Origin: Rhizobium sp. 11515TR | Lineage (GTDB): Bacteria > Pseudomonadota > Alphaproteobacteria > Rhizobiales > Rhizobiaceae | Direction: 5' to 3' | NCBI RefSeq assembly: GCF_002277895.1 | Contig: NZ_CP022998.1 | Location: 1,345,501 to 1,409,500, forward strand | DNA length: 64,000 bases | Shown: positions 9,181-17,447 of the stretch, piece by piece | Position numbering within the stretch: the stretch's first letter is position 1 | Layout: each line of letters opens with the position of its first letter | Translations under genes and position numbers: made by a program | Notes under the pieces: generated by a model | Seen by the model: the letters and a program-made list of their open reading frames with translations, nothing else | Database searches by the model: none | Told to the model about the DNA's origin: nothing

Positions 9181-9317
9181 AAAACACCGTATTTGGGTTG
9201 ATCGGTGAGTGCATCATAACTGCAGTTTGCCAATTGGCGAGGGGGAAAACCGCTCGGACTTTCGCCGTATGATGGAAAAATGACGAGAAAGCGCGGCGAA
9301 GAATAAAGGGCTGAAGC

Positions 9318-10499
9318 GTGACCGGCAGATATGATGTGATCGTCCTTGGCGCAGGCGCCGCCGGCATGATGTGCGCCATCCGCGCCGGCCAGCGCGGTCG
9401 GTCCGTTCTCGTGCTCGATCATGCCGCCGCACCTGGCGAAAAGATCCGCATTTCCGGCGGCGGCCGCTGCAATTTCACCAATATCCATGCAGGCCCGAAG
9501 AACTTCCTGTCCGCCAATCCGCATTTCGCCAAATCGGCGCTGGCGCGTTTCACGCCTGCCGATTTTCTGGCCATGGTCGAGCGCCATGGCATCGGCTGGC
9601 ATGAAAAGACGCTCGGCCAGCTCTTTTGCGATGATAGTGCTAAGGACATCATCCGCATGCTGATCGACGAGATGCGCGCGGCCGGTGCGCAACTGCGACT
9701 GCGAACGGAGATCAGCGGCATCGAGCAGAGGGCAGGCGGCTATCGTGTCAGCACATCCGAAGGCGCCTTCGAAGCGTCCTCGCTGGTCGTCGCAACTGGC
9801 GGCAAGTCCATTCCCAAAATGGGGGCCACCGGTTTTGCCTATCGCATTGCCGAGCAATTCGGCTTGCCTGTCATCGAAACGCGGCCAGGCCTTGTGCCGC
9901 TGACGCTCGATCCGCAATTGCTTCAGCGTCTGGCGCCGTTGTCGGGCATTGCTGCCCCCGCCGAGATCCGACACGGCAAGACGGCATTCCGCGAGGCCCT
10001 GCTCTTTACCCATCGCGGTCTCAGCGGCCCCGCAATTCTGCAGATTTCCTCCTATTGGCGGGAAGGCGAGGACATCAGCGTCGCAATCGAGCCCGATATC
10101 GATATTTTCGCACTTCTGAAGAAAGCCAAGCAGCTCAATGGCCGGCAGTCGGCGCAGACGGCGCTTGCGGAAATCCTGCCGAAACGACTGGCTCAGCATA
10201 TTGTCGAGAATGAGGGCATCTCCGGCAACATGGCAGATCTATCGGACAAACGCCTGCAGCAGCTTGCGGCTTCTATCCAGTCCTGGCCGGTCAAACCCTC
10301 TGGATCGGAAGGCTATCGCACCGCCGAAGTGACGCTCGGCGGCATCGACACGGCTTGCCTCGATTCGCGGACGATGCAGGCAAAGACCATTCCCGGCCTG
10401 TTCTTCATCGGCGAATGCGTCGACGTGACCGGCTGGCTCGGCGGCTATAATTTCCAATGGGCGTGGGCCTCCGGGCATGTAGCCGGCGAAGCGGCTTGA
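9318..10499 (+). CDS. HI0933/YhiN family NAD(P)/FAD-dependent oxidoreductase
   Basis: This 393-residue flavoprotein starts at GTG 9318 after an AAAGGG. The N-terminal DVIVLGAGAAGMMCAI is an FAD dinucleotide fold, followed by the GEKIRISGGGRCNFTN motif characteristic of the HI0933-like (BaiN, aminoacetone-oxidase-annotated) family. The C-terminal FFIGECVDVTGWLGGYNFQWA segment is the family's second FAD contact. Length is normal. Some gut-bacterial members reduce bile-acid intermediates, but the role in soil bacteria is unknown. It stands alone, divergent from the glutamine-synthetase-like gene, with a short shared promoter region. Confidence 0.88.
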   Translation: MTGRYDVIVLGAGAAGMMCAIRAGQRGRSVLVLDHAAAPGEKIRISGGGRCNFTNIHAGPKNFLSANPHFAKSALARFTPADFLAMVERHGIGWHEKTLGQLFCDDSAKDIIRMLIDEMRAAGAQLRLRTEISGIEQRAGGYRVSTSEGAFEASSLVVATGGKSIPKMGATGFAYRIAEQFGLPVIETRPGLVPLTLDPQLLQRLAPLSGIAAPAEIRHGKTAFREALLFTHRGLSGPAILQISSYWREGEDISVAIEPDIDIFALLKKAKQLNGRQSAQTALAEILPKRLAQHIVENEGISGNMADLSDKRLQQLAASIQSWPVKPSGSEGYRTAEVTLGGIDTACLDSRTMQAKTIPGLFFIGECVDVTGWLGGYNFQWAWASGHVAGEAA

Positions 10500-10653
10500 A
10501 CTGCCGATTCAAGGCCTTGTCGGCGCCTTGAGAAAATGGAACCCGCCTCTGTTTCTCGCGTTTTCCTTTCCTACATTATTAGTGAATACATTGGCAGTTG
10601 CCGAAAGCACCATTTGCCGGTTATCGTGTCAGTGCGAAAATGGGAATATACTC

Positions 10654-10797
10654 ATGAACAGAACACATCGTCGCGCTCGCGCCATTGCAATCGTTCAGAC
10701 CCGTGACAATGCCAAGCTTTTGGCGGCAAGACTGTTGATGTTGGCGACCGGCGTTACCGCCGCTTGCATCGCCTACCTTACCGTACGCGGCTTCTGA
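10654..10797 (+). CDS. Small single-pass membrane protein, 47 residues
   Basis: The frame is open from 10528, but the ATG at 10654 gives the best protein: a basic N-terminus (MNRTHRRARAIAI) and one hydrophobic helix at about residues 26-44 (LLMLATGVTAACIAYLTV), positive side inside. GGGAA lies 7 bp before the ATG. Nothing identifies a function. It lies between a flavoprotein and a chemoreceptor, and a GC-rich hairpin follows at 10823-10839. It could be a real small membrane protein or chance coding; composition and codon use look ordinary for the region. Confidence 0.45.
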   Translation: MNRTHRRARAIAIVQTRDNAKLLAARLLMLATGVTAACIAYLTVRGF

Positions 10798-11122
10798 TTT
10801 CAGCCGCCACATTGCTTTTGGCCCGTCGTTGAACGGCGGCCTTGGCTCGCGCTCGGAGATAAATCTCTCGCTCCGGTTTTCAGCGTTTGATTGTATGCTG
10901 CGGGTCACACTACATGCTTATCTGAAAATTAATTAATCACGCCGACAATCCCAGTCGATTTCTTGGGGCGCTCTACTGCAAGCTGGAGCCGAAGCAATGA
11001 TTGCTTCCCGACTTATACTCGGGAACCCCGCCTGCCGATATTTCAAGAATGATGATTATACATCCGGTCAGCGCCGAGGCGGCGTCGACGGGGGGAGCGG
11101 TGTGTGAGAGGTCTGGGCCAAA
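10798..11122. other. Non-coding stretch upstream of the chemoreceptor gene
   Basis: These 325 bp hold a GC hairpin (CCGTCG 10823-10828 with CGGCGG 10834-10839) just after the small membrane gene, and an AT-rich patch at about 10918-10937 that could belong to the chemoreceptor promoter. No convincing gene, flagellar-type promoter or long repeat is visible. Confidence 0.4.
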
Positions 11123-13660
11123 ATGTTCATTGACAAGATATTGTCGCGTTTCAACATCAAGACGAAAGTTCTGATATTCGTCCTGCCGTTCGTCATCAGC
11201 ATTTCCGCCGTAGGCCTCACCGGGCTTTATGCGTCGGGCCTGCTTCAGGGCCGCATGGAGATCTCCAACAGCGTTCTGCAGTCCCTGACCGGGTTCAAGA
11301 ATCTCTATGGTTCCATGGATGATTTCCTGCGCATCACCAATACGCAGCAGCGCGACAAGCTCTATGAAGACATCAAGTCGCAGCAGGGCGTGCTGAATGC
11401 GACGCTCGGCCAGCTCGGCGCTGATGCAGACGGCCGCGACAATCTGACTGATGCGATGGCAAAGACCGCCGACATGTCCAACCTCGTCGGCAGGCTTTGG
11501 TCGCTGCACGAACAGGAACTCTCGCTGCGCAAGACGATCGACGACGCCCAGCGCGCCTTGATCAGTGCCCGCTTCAATGTCAATTTCAACAGCCAGCAGC
11601 TGGAAGACCGGATGCGCCAGGACCAGGCGGACGCGACCTCTACGCTTCGCTCCGCCGACCGCCTGCTGAAGGGCGGTGATATGCTGGCCTCTGTTGCCGA
11701 AGACTTCAACAAGGCCGCGACACCGGCCGACAAGGTCAAGCTCCTGAAGGACCGGCTGCCGGACCTGAACAAGGCACAGCGCTCTATCGACCTTGCCTTG
11801 CCGCAGAACCAGAAGAGTGTTGTCCAGTCGCTCGTGGGTACCATCAAGGATCTTGCTGCCTTCACCGAAAGCACGGATGTTCCGACCGACGATACGATCA
11901 CCAATATCAGCCGGCTGCTTTCGCGCTTCCGCCAGACCTCGACCTATACGCAGCTGACGGCGACACAGATGATGCGCCAGGCGACCACGACCTTCGTCTC
12001 CCTCGATGCCCGCGTCGCGCAGACCAATTCCGTCCTGCAGGACACGCGCCGCCTTGAAGACTCGATTTATTCGCTGCAGCTCGTGCTGGCCGATTTCAAC
12101 GCCAATACGAACAAGGACAATCTCGTCCGCCTGCGCCAGGAAGTCTCCAAGCTTGGTGGCGATATCGATACGCTGAACCAGAGCGCGAAGAGCATGGATT
12201 TTGCCGGCGACATCGACTCGGCCATTCGTCCGGCCATCAAATCCATGGATGAGGCCGGCGGCAAGCTGGTCGATACCATTAATCAGCGGATCGGCGAATA
12301 TGCCAGCGCCCGCCAGCAGCTCGATCAGGTCTGGGGCCAGCTGACCGCTTTCGCCGAGACGCAGAAACAAAGTGCCGGCAGCGAGCGCAACCAGGCAAAT
12401 TCCATATCCATCCTTGCAACCGCACTCGGCATCATCCTCTCCGTTGCTGGCGGCATCGCGCTCGTGCTGACCCTGCAGCGTCCGATTGGCCAGATCACCG
12501 CTGCCATGCGCCGCATCGCCGATGGCATGCTGGAGACCTCGATCTCCGGCGAGCAGCGCCGCGACGAAATCGGCGACATGGCCAGAGCCCTCGGCATCTT
12601 CAAGGAAAACGCCATTTCGAAGATCCGTATCGAAGAGCAGAGCGACGAGGAGCGTGCTGCCGCAGAGCACGAACGCCAGCGCAACGACGCCGAAAAGCGC
12701 GAGCTCGACCGTCAGATCGACTATGCCGTCAGCGAGCTTGCCGCCGGTCTCGAGCGTCTTGCCCAGGGCGATATCTCGGCAACGATCGACACGCCCTTTA
12801 TCGGCCGCCTCGAGCAGCTGCGCCAGGACTTCAACAGTTCGCTGTCCCGCCTGCAGCAGACGCTGAGCCAGGTCCGCAGCAATGTCGAGATGATCCAGAG
12901 CAACGGCGCTCAGATGGCGGCTTCCGCCGAGGATCTCTCGAAGCGCACCGAGCAGCAGGCCTCTTCGCTGGAGCAGACCGCGGCTGCCGTCGACCAGATC
13001 ACGACGACGGTCCGTTCATCTGCCGAGCGCGCGAAGGACGCCGATGCAATCGTGCGCGAAGCCAAGCGCAGCGCCGATGACAGCTCCGTCGTCGTCGGCA
13101 ACGCCATCGATGCCATGTCGCGTATCGAGGACGCCTCGCGCCGGATCGAGCAGATCATCGGCGTCATCGACGAGATCGCTTTCCAGACCAACCTTCTTGC
13201 GCTCAATGCCGGTATCGAAGCCGCCCGCGCAGGCGATGCGGGCAAGGGCTTTGCCGTCGTCGCCATGGAGGTGCGCGAGCTGGCACAGCGCTCGGCCGCT
13301 GCCGCCAAGGAGATCAAGGGGCTCATCAACAAGTCGACCGAGGAGGTCAATTCCGGTTCGCAGTACGTGCAGGAGGCCGGTTCGGTGCTCGCGCAGATCA
13401 GCAGTCAGATCGTAACGATCAGCCACCATGTGGAAATGATCGCCCGCGCCAGCCACGATCAGGCAAGTGCGCTGCAGGAGGTCAACTCCTCCGTCAATCA
13501 CATGGATCAGATGACTCAGCAGAATGCCGGCATGGTAGAAGAAACCACGGCGGCGAGCCGCGAGCTCGCCACCGAGGCCGATGCCCTGCTGCACCTTATC
13601 CTGCAGTTCAAGATCGAGACCGGCTATAGCGCGAACTACATGCGCGAGCAGGCGGCCTGA
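11123..13660 (+). CDS. Methyl-accepting chemotaxis protein with long sensory domain
   Basis: An 845-residue chemoreceptor. TM1 is at about residues 15-38. A long helical, mostly periplasmic region of nearly 390 residues follows and resembles helical-bundle sensors. TM2 is at about 427-450, a HAMP domain at about 451-505, and the cytoplasmic signalling hairpin at about 555-835. The hairpin tip near residue 683 carries the invariant EIAFQTNLLALNAGIEAARA CheA/CheW-binding sequence. Several Glu/Gln pairs suit methylation. The C-terminus ends REQAA with no CheR-docking pentapeptide. It should sense a ligand in the periplasm and signal to the flagellar motor; the ligand cannot be predicted. No che genes are adjacent. 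Confidence 0.95.
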   Translation: MFIDKILSRFNIKTKVLIFVLPFVISISAVGLTGLYASGLLQGRMEISNSVLQSLTGFKNLYGSMDDFLRITNTQQRDKLYEDIKSQQGVLNATLGQLGADADGRDNLTDAMAKTADMSNLVGRLWSLHEQELSLRKTIDDAQRALISARFNVNFNSQQLEDRMRQDQADATSTLRSADRLLKGGDMLASVAEDFNKAATPADKVKLLKDRLPDLNKAQRSIDLALPQNQKSVVQSLVGTIKDLAAFTESTDVPTDDTITNISRLLSRFRQTSTYTQLTATQMMRQATTTFVSLDARVAQTNSVLQDTRRLEDSIYSLQLVLADFNANTNKDNLVRLRQEVSKLGGDIDTLNQSAKSMDFAGDIDSAIRPAIKSMDEAGGKLVDTINQRIGEYASARQQLDQVWGQLTAFAETQKQSAGSERNQANSISILATALGIILSVAGGIALVLTLQRPIGQITAAMRRIADGMLETSISGEQRRDEIGDMARALGIFKENAISKIRIEEQSDEERAAAEHERQRNDAEKRELDRQIDYAVSELAAGLERLAQGDISATIDTPFIGRLEQLRQDFNSSLSRLQQTLSQVRSNVEMIQSNGAQMAASAEDLSKRTEQQASSLEQTAAAVDQITTTVRSSAERAKDADAIVREAKRSADDSSVVVGNAIDAMSRIEDASRRIEQIIGVIDEIAFQTNLLALNAGIEAARAGDAGKGFAVVAMEVRELAQRSAAAAKEIKGLINKSTEEVNSGSQYVQEAGSVLAQISSQIVTISHHVEMIARASHDQASALQEVNSSVNHMDQMTQQNAGMVEETTAASRELATEADALLHLILQFKIETGYSANYMREQAA

Positions 13661-13893
13661 CCGCAGCTGGTGTTGCTATCGCAGGCGGATCGGCCTATTT
13701 CCCGCCGGTCCGCCTTCTTCATTGCCTGGTAGCGGTTGCGTACAGCGGCAAACCTCCGTCCAAGCCATTCAAAAAAGGGTGAGGGATCCCCGGCATTGTC
13801 GAGGTAGAACAGATCCTCGTTACGGCGCCATTGTTCTTCGCGCGCCAGGTTCCGTATTTCTATGGCTTTCGCCAGGGCGATGCTCTCCATCAT
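13636..13893 (-). CDS. Small conserved-looking protein of unknown function, 85 residues
   Basis: A minus-strand gene beginning ATG ATG at 13893 with a near-perfect AAGGAG 7 bp upstream, which is the main evidence that it is real. The product is charged and soluble, with motifs EIRNLAREEQWRRNEDLFYL and PSPFFEWLGRRFAAVRNRYQ; no family is recognised. Its 3' end runs 25 nt into the end of the chemoreceptor gene on the other strand and across that gene's terminator hairpin. It is divergent from the LysR gene at 13982, so it is a natural candidate target for that regulator. The last 25 residues are Cys/Ser-rich and may be poorly conserved. Confidence 0.6.
   Translation of the reverse strand: MMESIALAKAIEIRNLAREEQWRRNEDLFYLDNAGDPSPFFEWLGRRFAAVRNRYQAMKKADRREIGRSACDSNTSCGQAACSRM
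13684..13714 (+). terminator. Terminator hairpin after the chemoreceptor gene
   Basis: GGCGGATCGGC (13684-13694) pairs with GCCGGTCCGCC (13704-13714) with one G-U, followed by TTCTTC. It lies inside the 3' coding part of the opposing small gene. Confidence 0.5.
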
Positions 13894-13970
13894 GAGATGT
13901 CTCCTTGCTGTGAGGCATCCCTTCAACTACACATCGGAATTTTCTTTATAAATAGCCATTTTTGCCTTAT

Positions 13971-13990
13971 GTTTTTCAGTTATGAAAAAC
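13971..13990. promoter_or_regulatory. Palindrome over the LysR start codon
   Basis: GTTTTTCA (13971-13978) and TGAAAAAC (13983-13990) are perfect inverted arms separated by GTTA. The LysR ATG (13982-13984) lies inside it. Binding here would block translation or transcription start, suggesting autoregulation. The surrounding 90 bp are strongly AT-rich. Confidence 0.5.
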
Positions 13991-14854
13991 ACGACCTGGG
14001 ATTCCTATCAGCTTTTTCTGGATGTCGCCCGTGGCGGCGGCCTGACCGGCGCGGTCGCTTCTAGCGGCTTGAGCCCGGCGACGATCGGCCGGCGCATGCT
14101 GGAGCTGGAGGGGCAGATCGGACGCCCGCTGTTCGAGCGCAGCCAGGCGGGCTACACGCTGACCGGCAACGGCCAGGCCCTGTTCGACCAACTGCTGGAG
14201 ATGGAAGCGGCCGCCCGCAAGGTCGATAGCTGGCAGCGCGATGCCCAGGGTGCATCCATCGTCCGCATCGCTGCCGGCACCTGGGTCGGCTGGCTGCTCA
14301 GCCAGAACATGCCGACTATCTGTTCGGAGCGGGACGGGTTCCGCATCGACCTTCATCTCGGCGAACGTCGCGCCAGCCTCGCCCATCGCGAAAGCGATAT
14401 CGGTATCCGCGCCTTCGAGCCGGAGGAGACCAATCTCGCCGCCATCAAGACCGGCGATGTCGCCTATGCCGCCTATCAGGCCCGCAACATGCGCTTTTCC
14501 GGCCCGCAGCGCTGGATCGCGGTAGCGGAGGAGGAGGCGATCTCGGCTTATCTGCGCTGGCCGCATCAGAACAAGCGCGAGGAAATCGCCTTTACGGTCA
14601 GTCGCCCGCGTTCGCTGCACGATCTGGTGCTTGCCGGATCCGGCATTGCCGTACTGCCCTGCTTCGTCGGCGACCAGGAGCCGCGGCTGGAGCGGGTCGG
14701 CGAGGAAATCCCGGAGCTGCGCCATCGGCAGTGGATCGTCATGAACAATGCTGACCGTCATCGCCGGGAAATCCGGACCGTGGTCGACCGCATGACCAAA
14801 TTGCTGAAAAGTCATGCCGAGCTCTTTGCCGGCAAGCGCCCAACCTATCTGTGA
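13982..14854 (+). CDS. LysR family transcriptional regulator
   Basis: 290 residues, normal for LysR proteins. The winged helix-turn-helix occupies residues 5-65 (FLDVARGGGLTGAVASSGLSP, read in two parts, then IGRRMLELE and LFER). The C-terminal half is a periplasmic-binding-protein-like effector domain, though the motifs are diverged from the standard family and closer to the LysR-like group that regulates with few defined targets. It is divergent from the 85-residue gene at 13893 and convergent with the aldo/keto reductase. A palindrome covers its start. The effector is unknown. Confidence 0.88.
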   Translation: MKNTTWDSYQLFLDVARGGGLTGAVASSGLSPATIGRRMLELEGQIGRPLFERSQAGYTLTGNGQALFDQLLEMEAAARKVDSWQRDAQGASIVRIAAGTWVGWLLSQNMPTICSERDGFRIDLHLGERRASLAHRESDIGIRAFEPEETNLAAIKTGDVAYAAYQARNMRFSGPQRWIAVAEEEAISAYLRWPHQNKREEIAFTVSRPRSLHDLVLAGSGIAVLPCFVGDQEPRLERVGEEIPELRHRQWIVMNNADRHRREIRTVVDRMTKLLKSHAELFAGKRPTYL

Positions 14855-14856
14855 AA

Positions 14857-14883
14857 GAACCGGTGGCAATTGGCCACCGGTTC
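14857..14883. terminator. Bidirectional terminator between LysR and aldo/keto reductase
   Basis: An 11-bp perfect stem, GAACCGGTGGC (14857-14867) with GCCACCGGTTC (14873-14883), loop AATTG, sits exactly between two convergent genes. The flanks are only mildly T- and A-rich, so termination is likely but not certain in both directions. Confidence 0.7.
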
Positions 14884-14891
14884 GCGCTTCT

Positions 14892-15890
14892 TCACCGGGC
14901 CGCGTCGCCCCAGCGATATTCGACCGTGGCTTCGTCAAGCTTCGCCTTCAGCTCCGGATCGAGCTGGAGATCGATGGCGGCCAGCGTATCCGTCAACTGG
15001 TCGGGACGGCTGGCGCCGATGATGGCTGAGGTGATGACCGGATTGGCGGCGACCCAGGCGACAGCAAGCTTGGTCAGCGACTGCCCGGCCTCTTCGGCAA
15101 TACCACGCAGCTTCTCGACGGTCGCGAATTCGCGTTCGTGCCAGTAGCGCTGCAGATAGTTGCTGCCGGCGCTGCGAAGCTGTGCGCTGAAACGGCCTTC
15201 TGTCGGGGCGACATCGTGCTTGTGCTTGCCGGTGAGAAGGCCGCCGGCGATCGGGTTGTAGGGGATGACGGCGATGCGCTGCTCTTCGGCCAAGGGAAGC
15301 AGTTCGCGCTCGATCTGGCGGAACAGCAGATTGTAGCGTGGCTGCACCGAAACGAAGCGGGCTGTCCGCAAAAAATCGGCGCGACCGAGCGCCAGTGCCA
15401 GCCGGTAGGCGAGGAAGTTCGACACGCCGACATAGCGGGCCTTGCCTGAGCGCACGATGATATCGAGCGCCTCCAGCGTCTCGTCGATCGGCGTCTCGCG
15501 ATCGTCCGAATGCAGCTGGTAAAGGTCGACATAATCGGTGCCCAGGCGCCGTAGCGAAGCGTCGATGGCATCGAGAAGATGCTTGCGCGACGCGCCCTGA
15601 TCCCAGGGAGACGGGCCGACCTTTCCGACAGCTTTCGTCGCGACGATGAAGCGGTCGCGCTTGCCCTTCAGCCAGCGCCCGACGATTTCCTCGGTGCGGC
15701 CGGCAAGTTGTTCGCCGCCGCCGAGCGGGTAGACATCGGCGGTGTCGATGAAATTGACGCCCGCATCGGCCGCCTTGTCGAGAATGGCATGGGCGATCTC
15801 TTCCTGCTCGATCTGCAGGCCGAAGGTCATCGTGCCGAGACATAGGCGCGAGACGGTGAGACCAGTATTGCCGAATTTTTGATACTGCAT
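14892..15890 (-). CDS. Aldo/keto reductase
   Basis: A 332-residue TIM-barrel oxidoreductase using NADPH to reduce aldehydes or ketones. The catalytic tetrad is complete: Asp49, Tyr54, Lys86 and His127 (in DLYQLHSDD). The nucleotide phosphate loop is SAIIGASRPDQL near residue 290. The sequence is nearest to the YajO/YghZ-type, voltage-gated-channel-beta-like AKR group. The ATG at 15890 opens the conserved MQYQKFGNTGL start. It is a single gene, divergent from potF over a 329-bp gap. The substrate is not predictable. Confidence 0.93.
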   Translation of the reverse strand: MQYQKFGNTGLTVSRLCLGTMTFGLQIEQEEIAHAILDKAADAGVNFIDTADVYPLGGGEQLAGRTEEIVGRWLKGKRDRFIVATKAVGKVGPSPWDQGASRKHLLDAIDASLRRLGTDYVDLYQLHSDDRETPIDETLEALDIIVRSGKARYVGVSNFLAYRLALALGRADFLRTARFVSVQPRYNLLFRQIERELLPLAEEQRIAVIPYNPIAGGLLTGKHKHDVAPTEGRFSAQLRSAGSNYLQRYWHEREFATVEKLRGIAEEAGQSLTKLAVAWVAANPVITSAIIGASRPDQLTDTLAAIDLQLDPELKAKLDEATVEYRWGDAAR

Positions 15891-16219
15891 GATAGGCCCC
15901 CGATGATGGGTTTGAATTTGCCCGCTGGGCAGGATGACGAAACAGGCTTGAGAATGTCCGCGGACGAGAACACCGCGATGTTAGCAAAGCCGGCTTCCGC
16001 ATTCACGCGCGAAGCAGGCCCTGCGTTCACAATTGCGTGCGAAGGGCATGTCTCTTGGCGGGCAATTTTACGGCGCGATCGATCGTTTTCGGGGAAAACG
16101 GCTAAAGCTTATGCCTGCTTGCTTTTTCCCTTGTCGCCTTCCGATTTCCTTTCTAGTCTAACGGGAAAAACAGAGGGTTGGGTATCGCCTGGATGCCCTT
16201 GAACAAAACAGGAGAGACT
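15891..16219. promoter_or_regulatory. Intergenic region between aldo/keto reductase and potF
   Basis: A 329-bp divergent region that must hold the pot operon promoter. It contains short GC palindromes (GCGCGATCGATCG at about 16073-16085) and a pyrimidine-rich tract at about 16115-16160. I see no clear -35/-10 pair, known operator or gene. Confidence 0.4.
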
Positions 16220-17317
16220 ATGAAGTCCATGTTCGCACGGCTTGCAGCAACGGCGTTTGCCGTCGTTTCGCTGGCTACGGTCGCTCAGGCAGAAGACAAG
16301 GTCGTCAATATCTATAACTGGTCGGATTACATCGACAATTCGATCCTGGAGGATTTCACCAAGGAAACCGGCATCAAGGTCGTCTACGACACCTTCGACC
16401 AGAACGAGACGCTCGAAACCAAGTTGTTGGCCGGCAAGACCGGCTATGACATCGTCGTGCCGACGGCCTATTTCCTGCAGCGCCAGATCAAGGCTGGTGT
16501 CTTCCAGAAGCTCGACAAGTCCAAGCTGCCAAATCTCTCCAACATGTGGGATACGGTGCAGCAGCGCATCGCCACCTATGATCCCGGCAACCAATACGCC
16601 ATTGACTATATGTGGGGCACGAGCGGTGTCGGCTACAACGTCGACAAGGTGAAGCAGATCCTCGGCACCGACGACGCTCCCGATATAAACGTGATCTTCG
16701 ATCCGAAGCTCGCCGCCAAGTTCAAGGATTGCGGCATCTACGTGCTGGATTCGCCGACCGACGTCATTCCGGCCGCCTTGCGCTATCTGGGCCTTGACCC
16801 GAATTCGACCAAGCAGGAAGACTTCAAGAAGGCCGAGGATCTCCTGACCGCGATCCGTCCCTTCGTGCGCAAGTTCCATTCCTCCGAATACATCAACGCG
16901 CTCGCCAATGGCGATATCTGCCTTGCTTTCGGCTATTCCGGCGACGTGCTGCAGGCCCGCAACCGTGCTGCCGAAGCCAAGAATGGCGTCAATATCGCCT
17001 ATTCTATCCCGACGAAGGGCGCACAGATGTGGTTCGACGTCATGGCGATCCCCGCCGATGCGCCGCATGTCGAGGAGGCGCACATCTTCCTCAACTATAT
17101 CATGAAGCCTGAGGTCATTGCCAAGGCGAGCAACTTCACCGCCTATGCCAACGGCAACAAGGCGTCGCAGCAGTTCGTGAGTAAGGATGTACTCGATGAC
17201 CCGGCCGTTTATCCCACGGATGCGGTTCGCGAGAAACTATACACGCTGACCCCTTGGGACTCTAAAACGCAGCGCGTGGCGACGCGCTTGTGGACAAAGG
17301 TCACGACAGGCCAATAA
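16220..17317 (+). CDS. potF: Polyamine ABC transporter substrate-binding protein
   Basis: A 365-residue periplasmic protein that captures putrescine or spermidine for the ABC importer. The ATG at 16220 follows GGAGAG and gives a classical signal peptide ending AQA before Glu23. The mature start VVNIYNWSDYID is the hallmark of PotF/PotD proteins, whose NWSDY residues line the polyamine pocket. Further matches are the GYDIVVPTAYF and DYMWGTSGVGYN segments. It is the first gene of the four-gene pot set and is followed by a strong hairpin that should limit read-through, so the binding protein is made in excess over the membrane parts. Confidence 0.93.
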   Translation: MKSMFARLAATAFAVVSLATVAQAEDKVVNIYNWSDYIDNSILEDFTKETGIKVVYDTFDQNETLETKLLAGKTGYDIVVPTAYFLQRQIKAGVFQKLDKSKLPNLSNMWDTVQQRIATYDPGNQYAIDYMWGTSGVGYNVDKVKQILGTDDAPDINVIFDPKLAAKFKDCGIYVLDSPTDVIPAALRYLGLDPNSTKQEDFKKAEDLLTAIRPFVRKFHSSEYINALANGDICLAFGYSGDVLQARNRAAEAKNGVNIAYSIPTKGAQMWFDVMAIPADAPHVEEAHIFLNYIMKPEVIAKASNFTAYANGNKASQQFVSKDVLDDPAVYPTDAVREKLYTLTPWDSKTQRVATRLWTKVTTGQ

Positions 17318-17325
17318 ATCGAAGC

Positions 17326-17349
17326 GGCCCGGACGGTAACGTCCGGGCC
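17326..17349 (+). terminator. Attenuating hairpin between potF and potG
   Basis: GGCCCGGAC (17326-17334) and GTCCGGGCC (17341-17349) form a 9-bp perfect stem with loop GGTAAC, followed by TTTCCTT. It probably stabilises potF mRNA or ends part of the transcripts before potG. Confidence 0.75.
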
Positions 17350-17447
17350 TTTCCTTATGAGGATAAAGTTAGGAATCACGAGCGGGCCGGGATGGGGAAG
17401 AGCCGGCGCGACGCGCGCCCACAAGGGCGTTCAATTGGGGATAGATA

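Noticed and set aside
7612..9201. 529-codon open frame antisense to the glutamine-synthetase-like gene
   Set aside because: Same shadow effect; the sense product has a complete catalytic core.
10973..12670. 565-codon open frame antisense to the chemoreceptor
   Set aside because: Opposite strand of a clear MCP gene; no motifs or start signal of its own.
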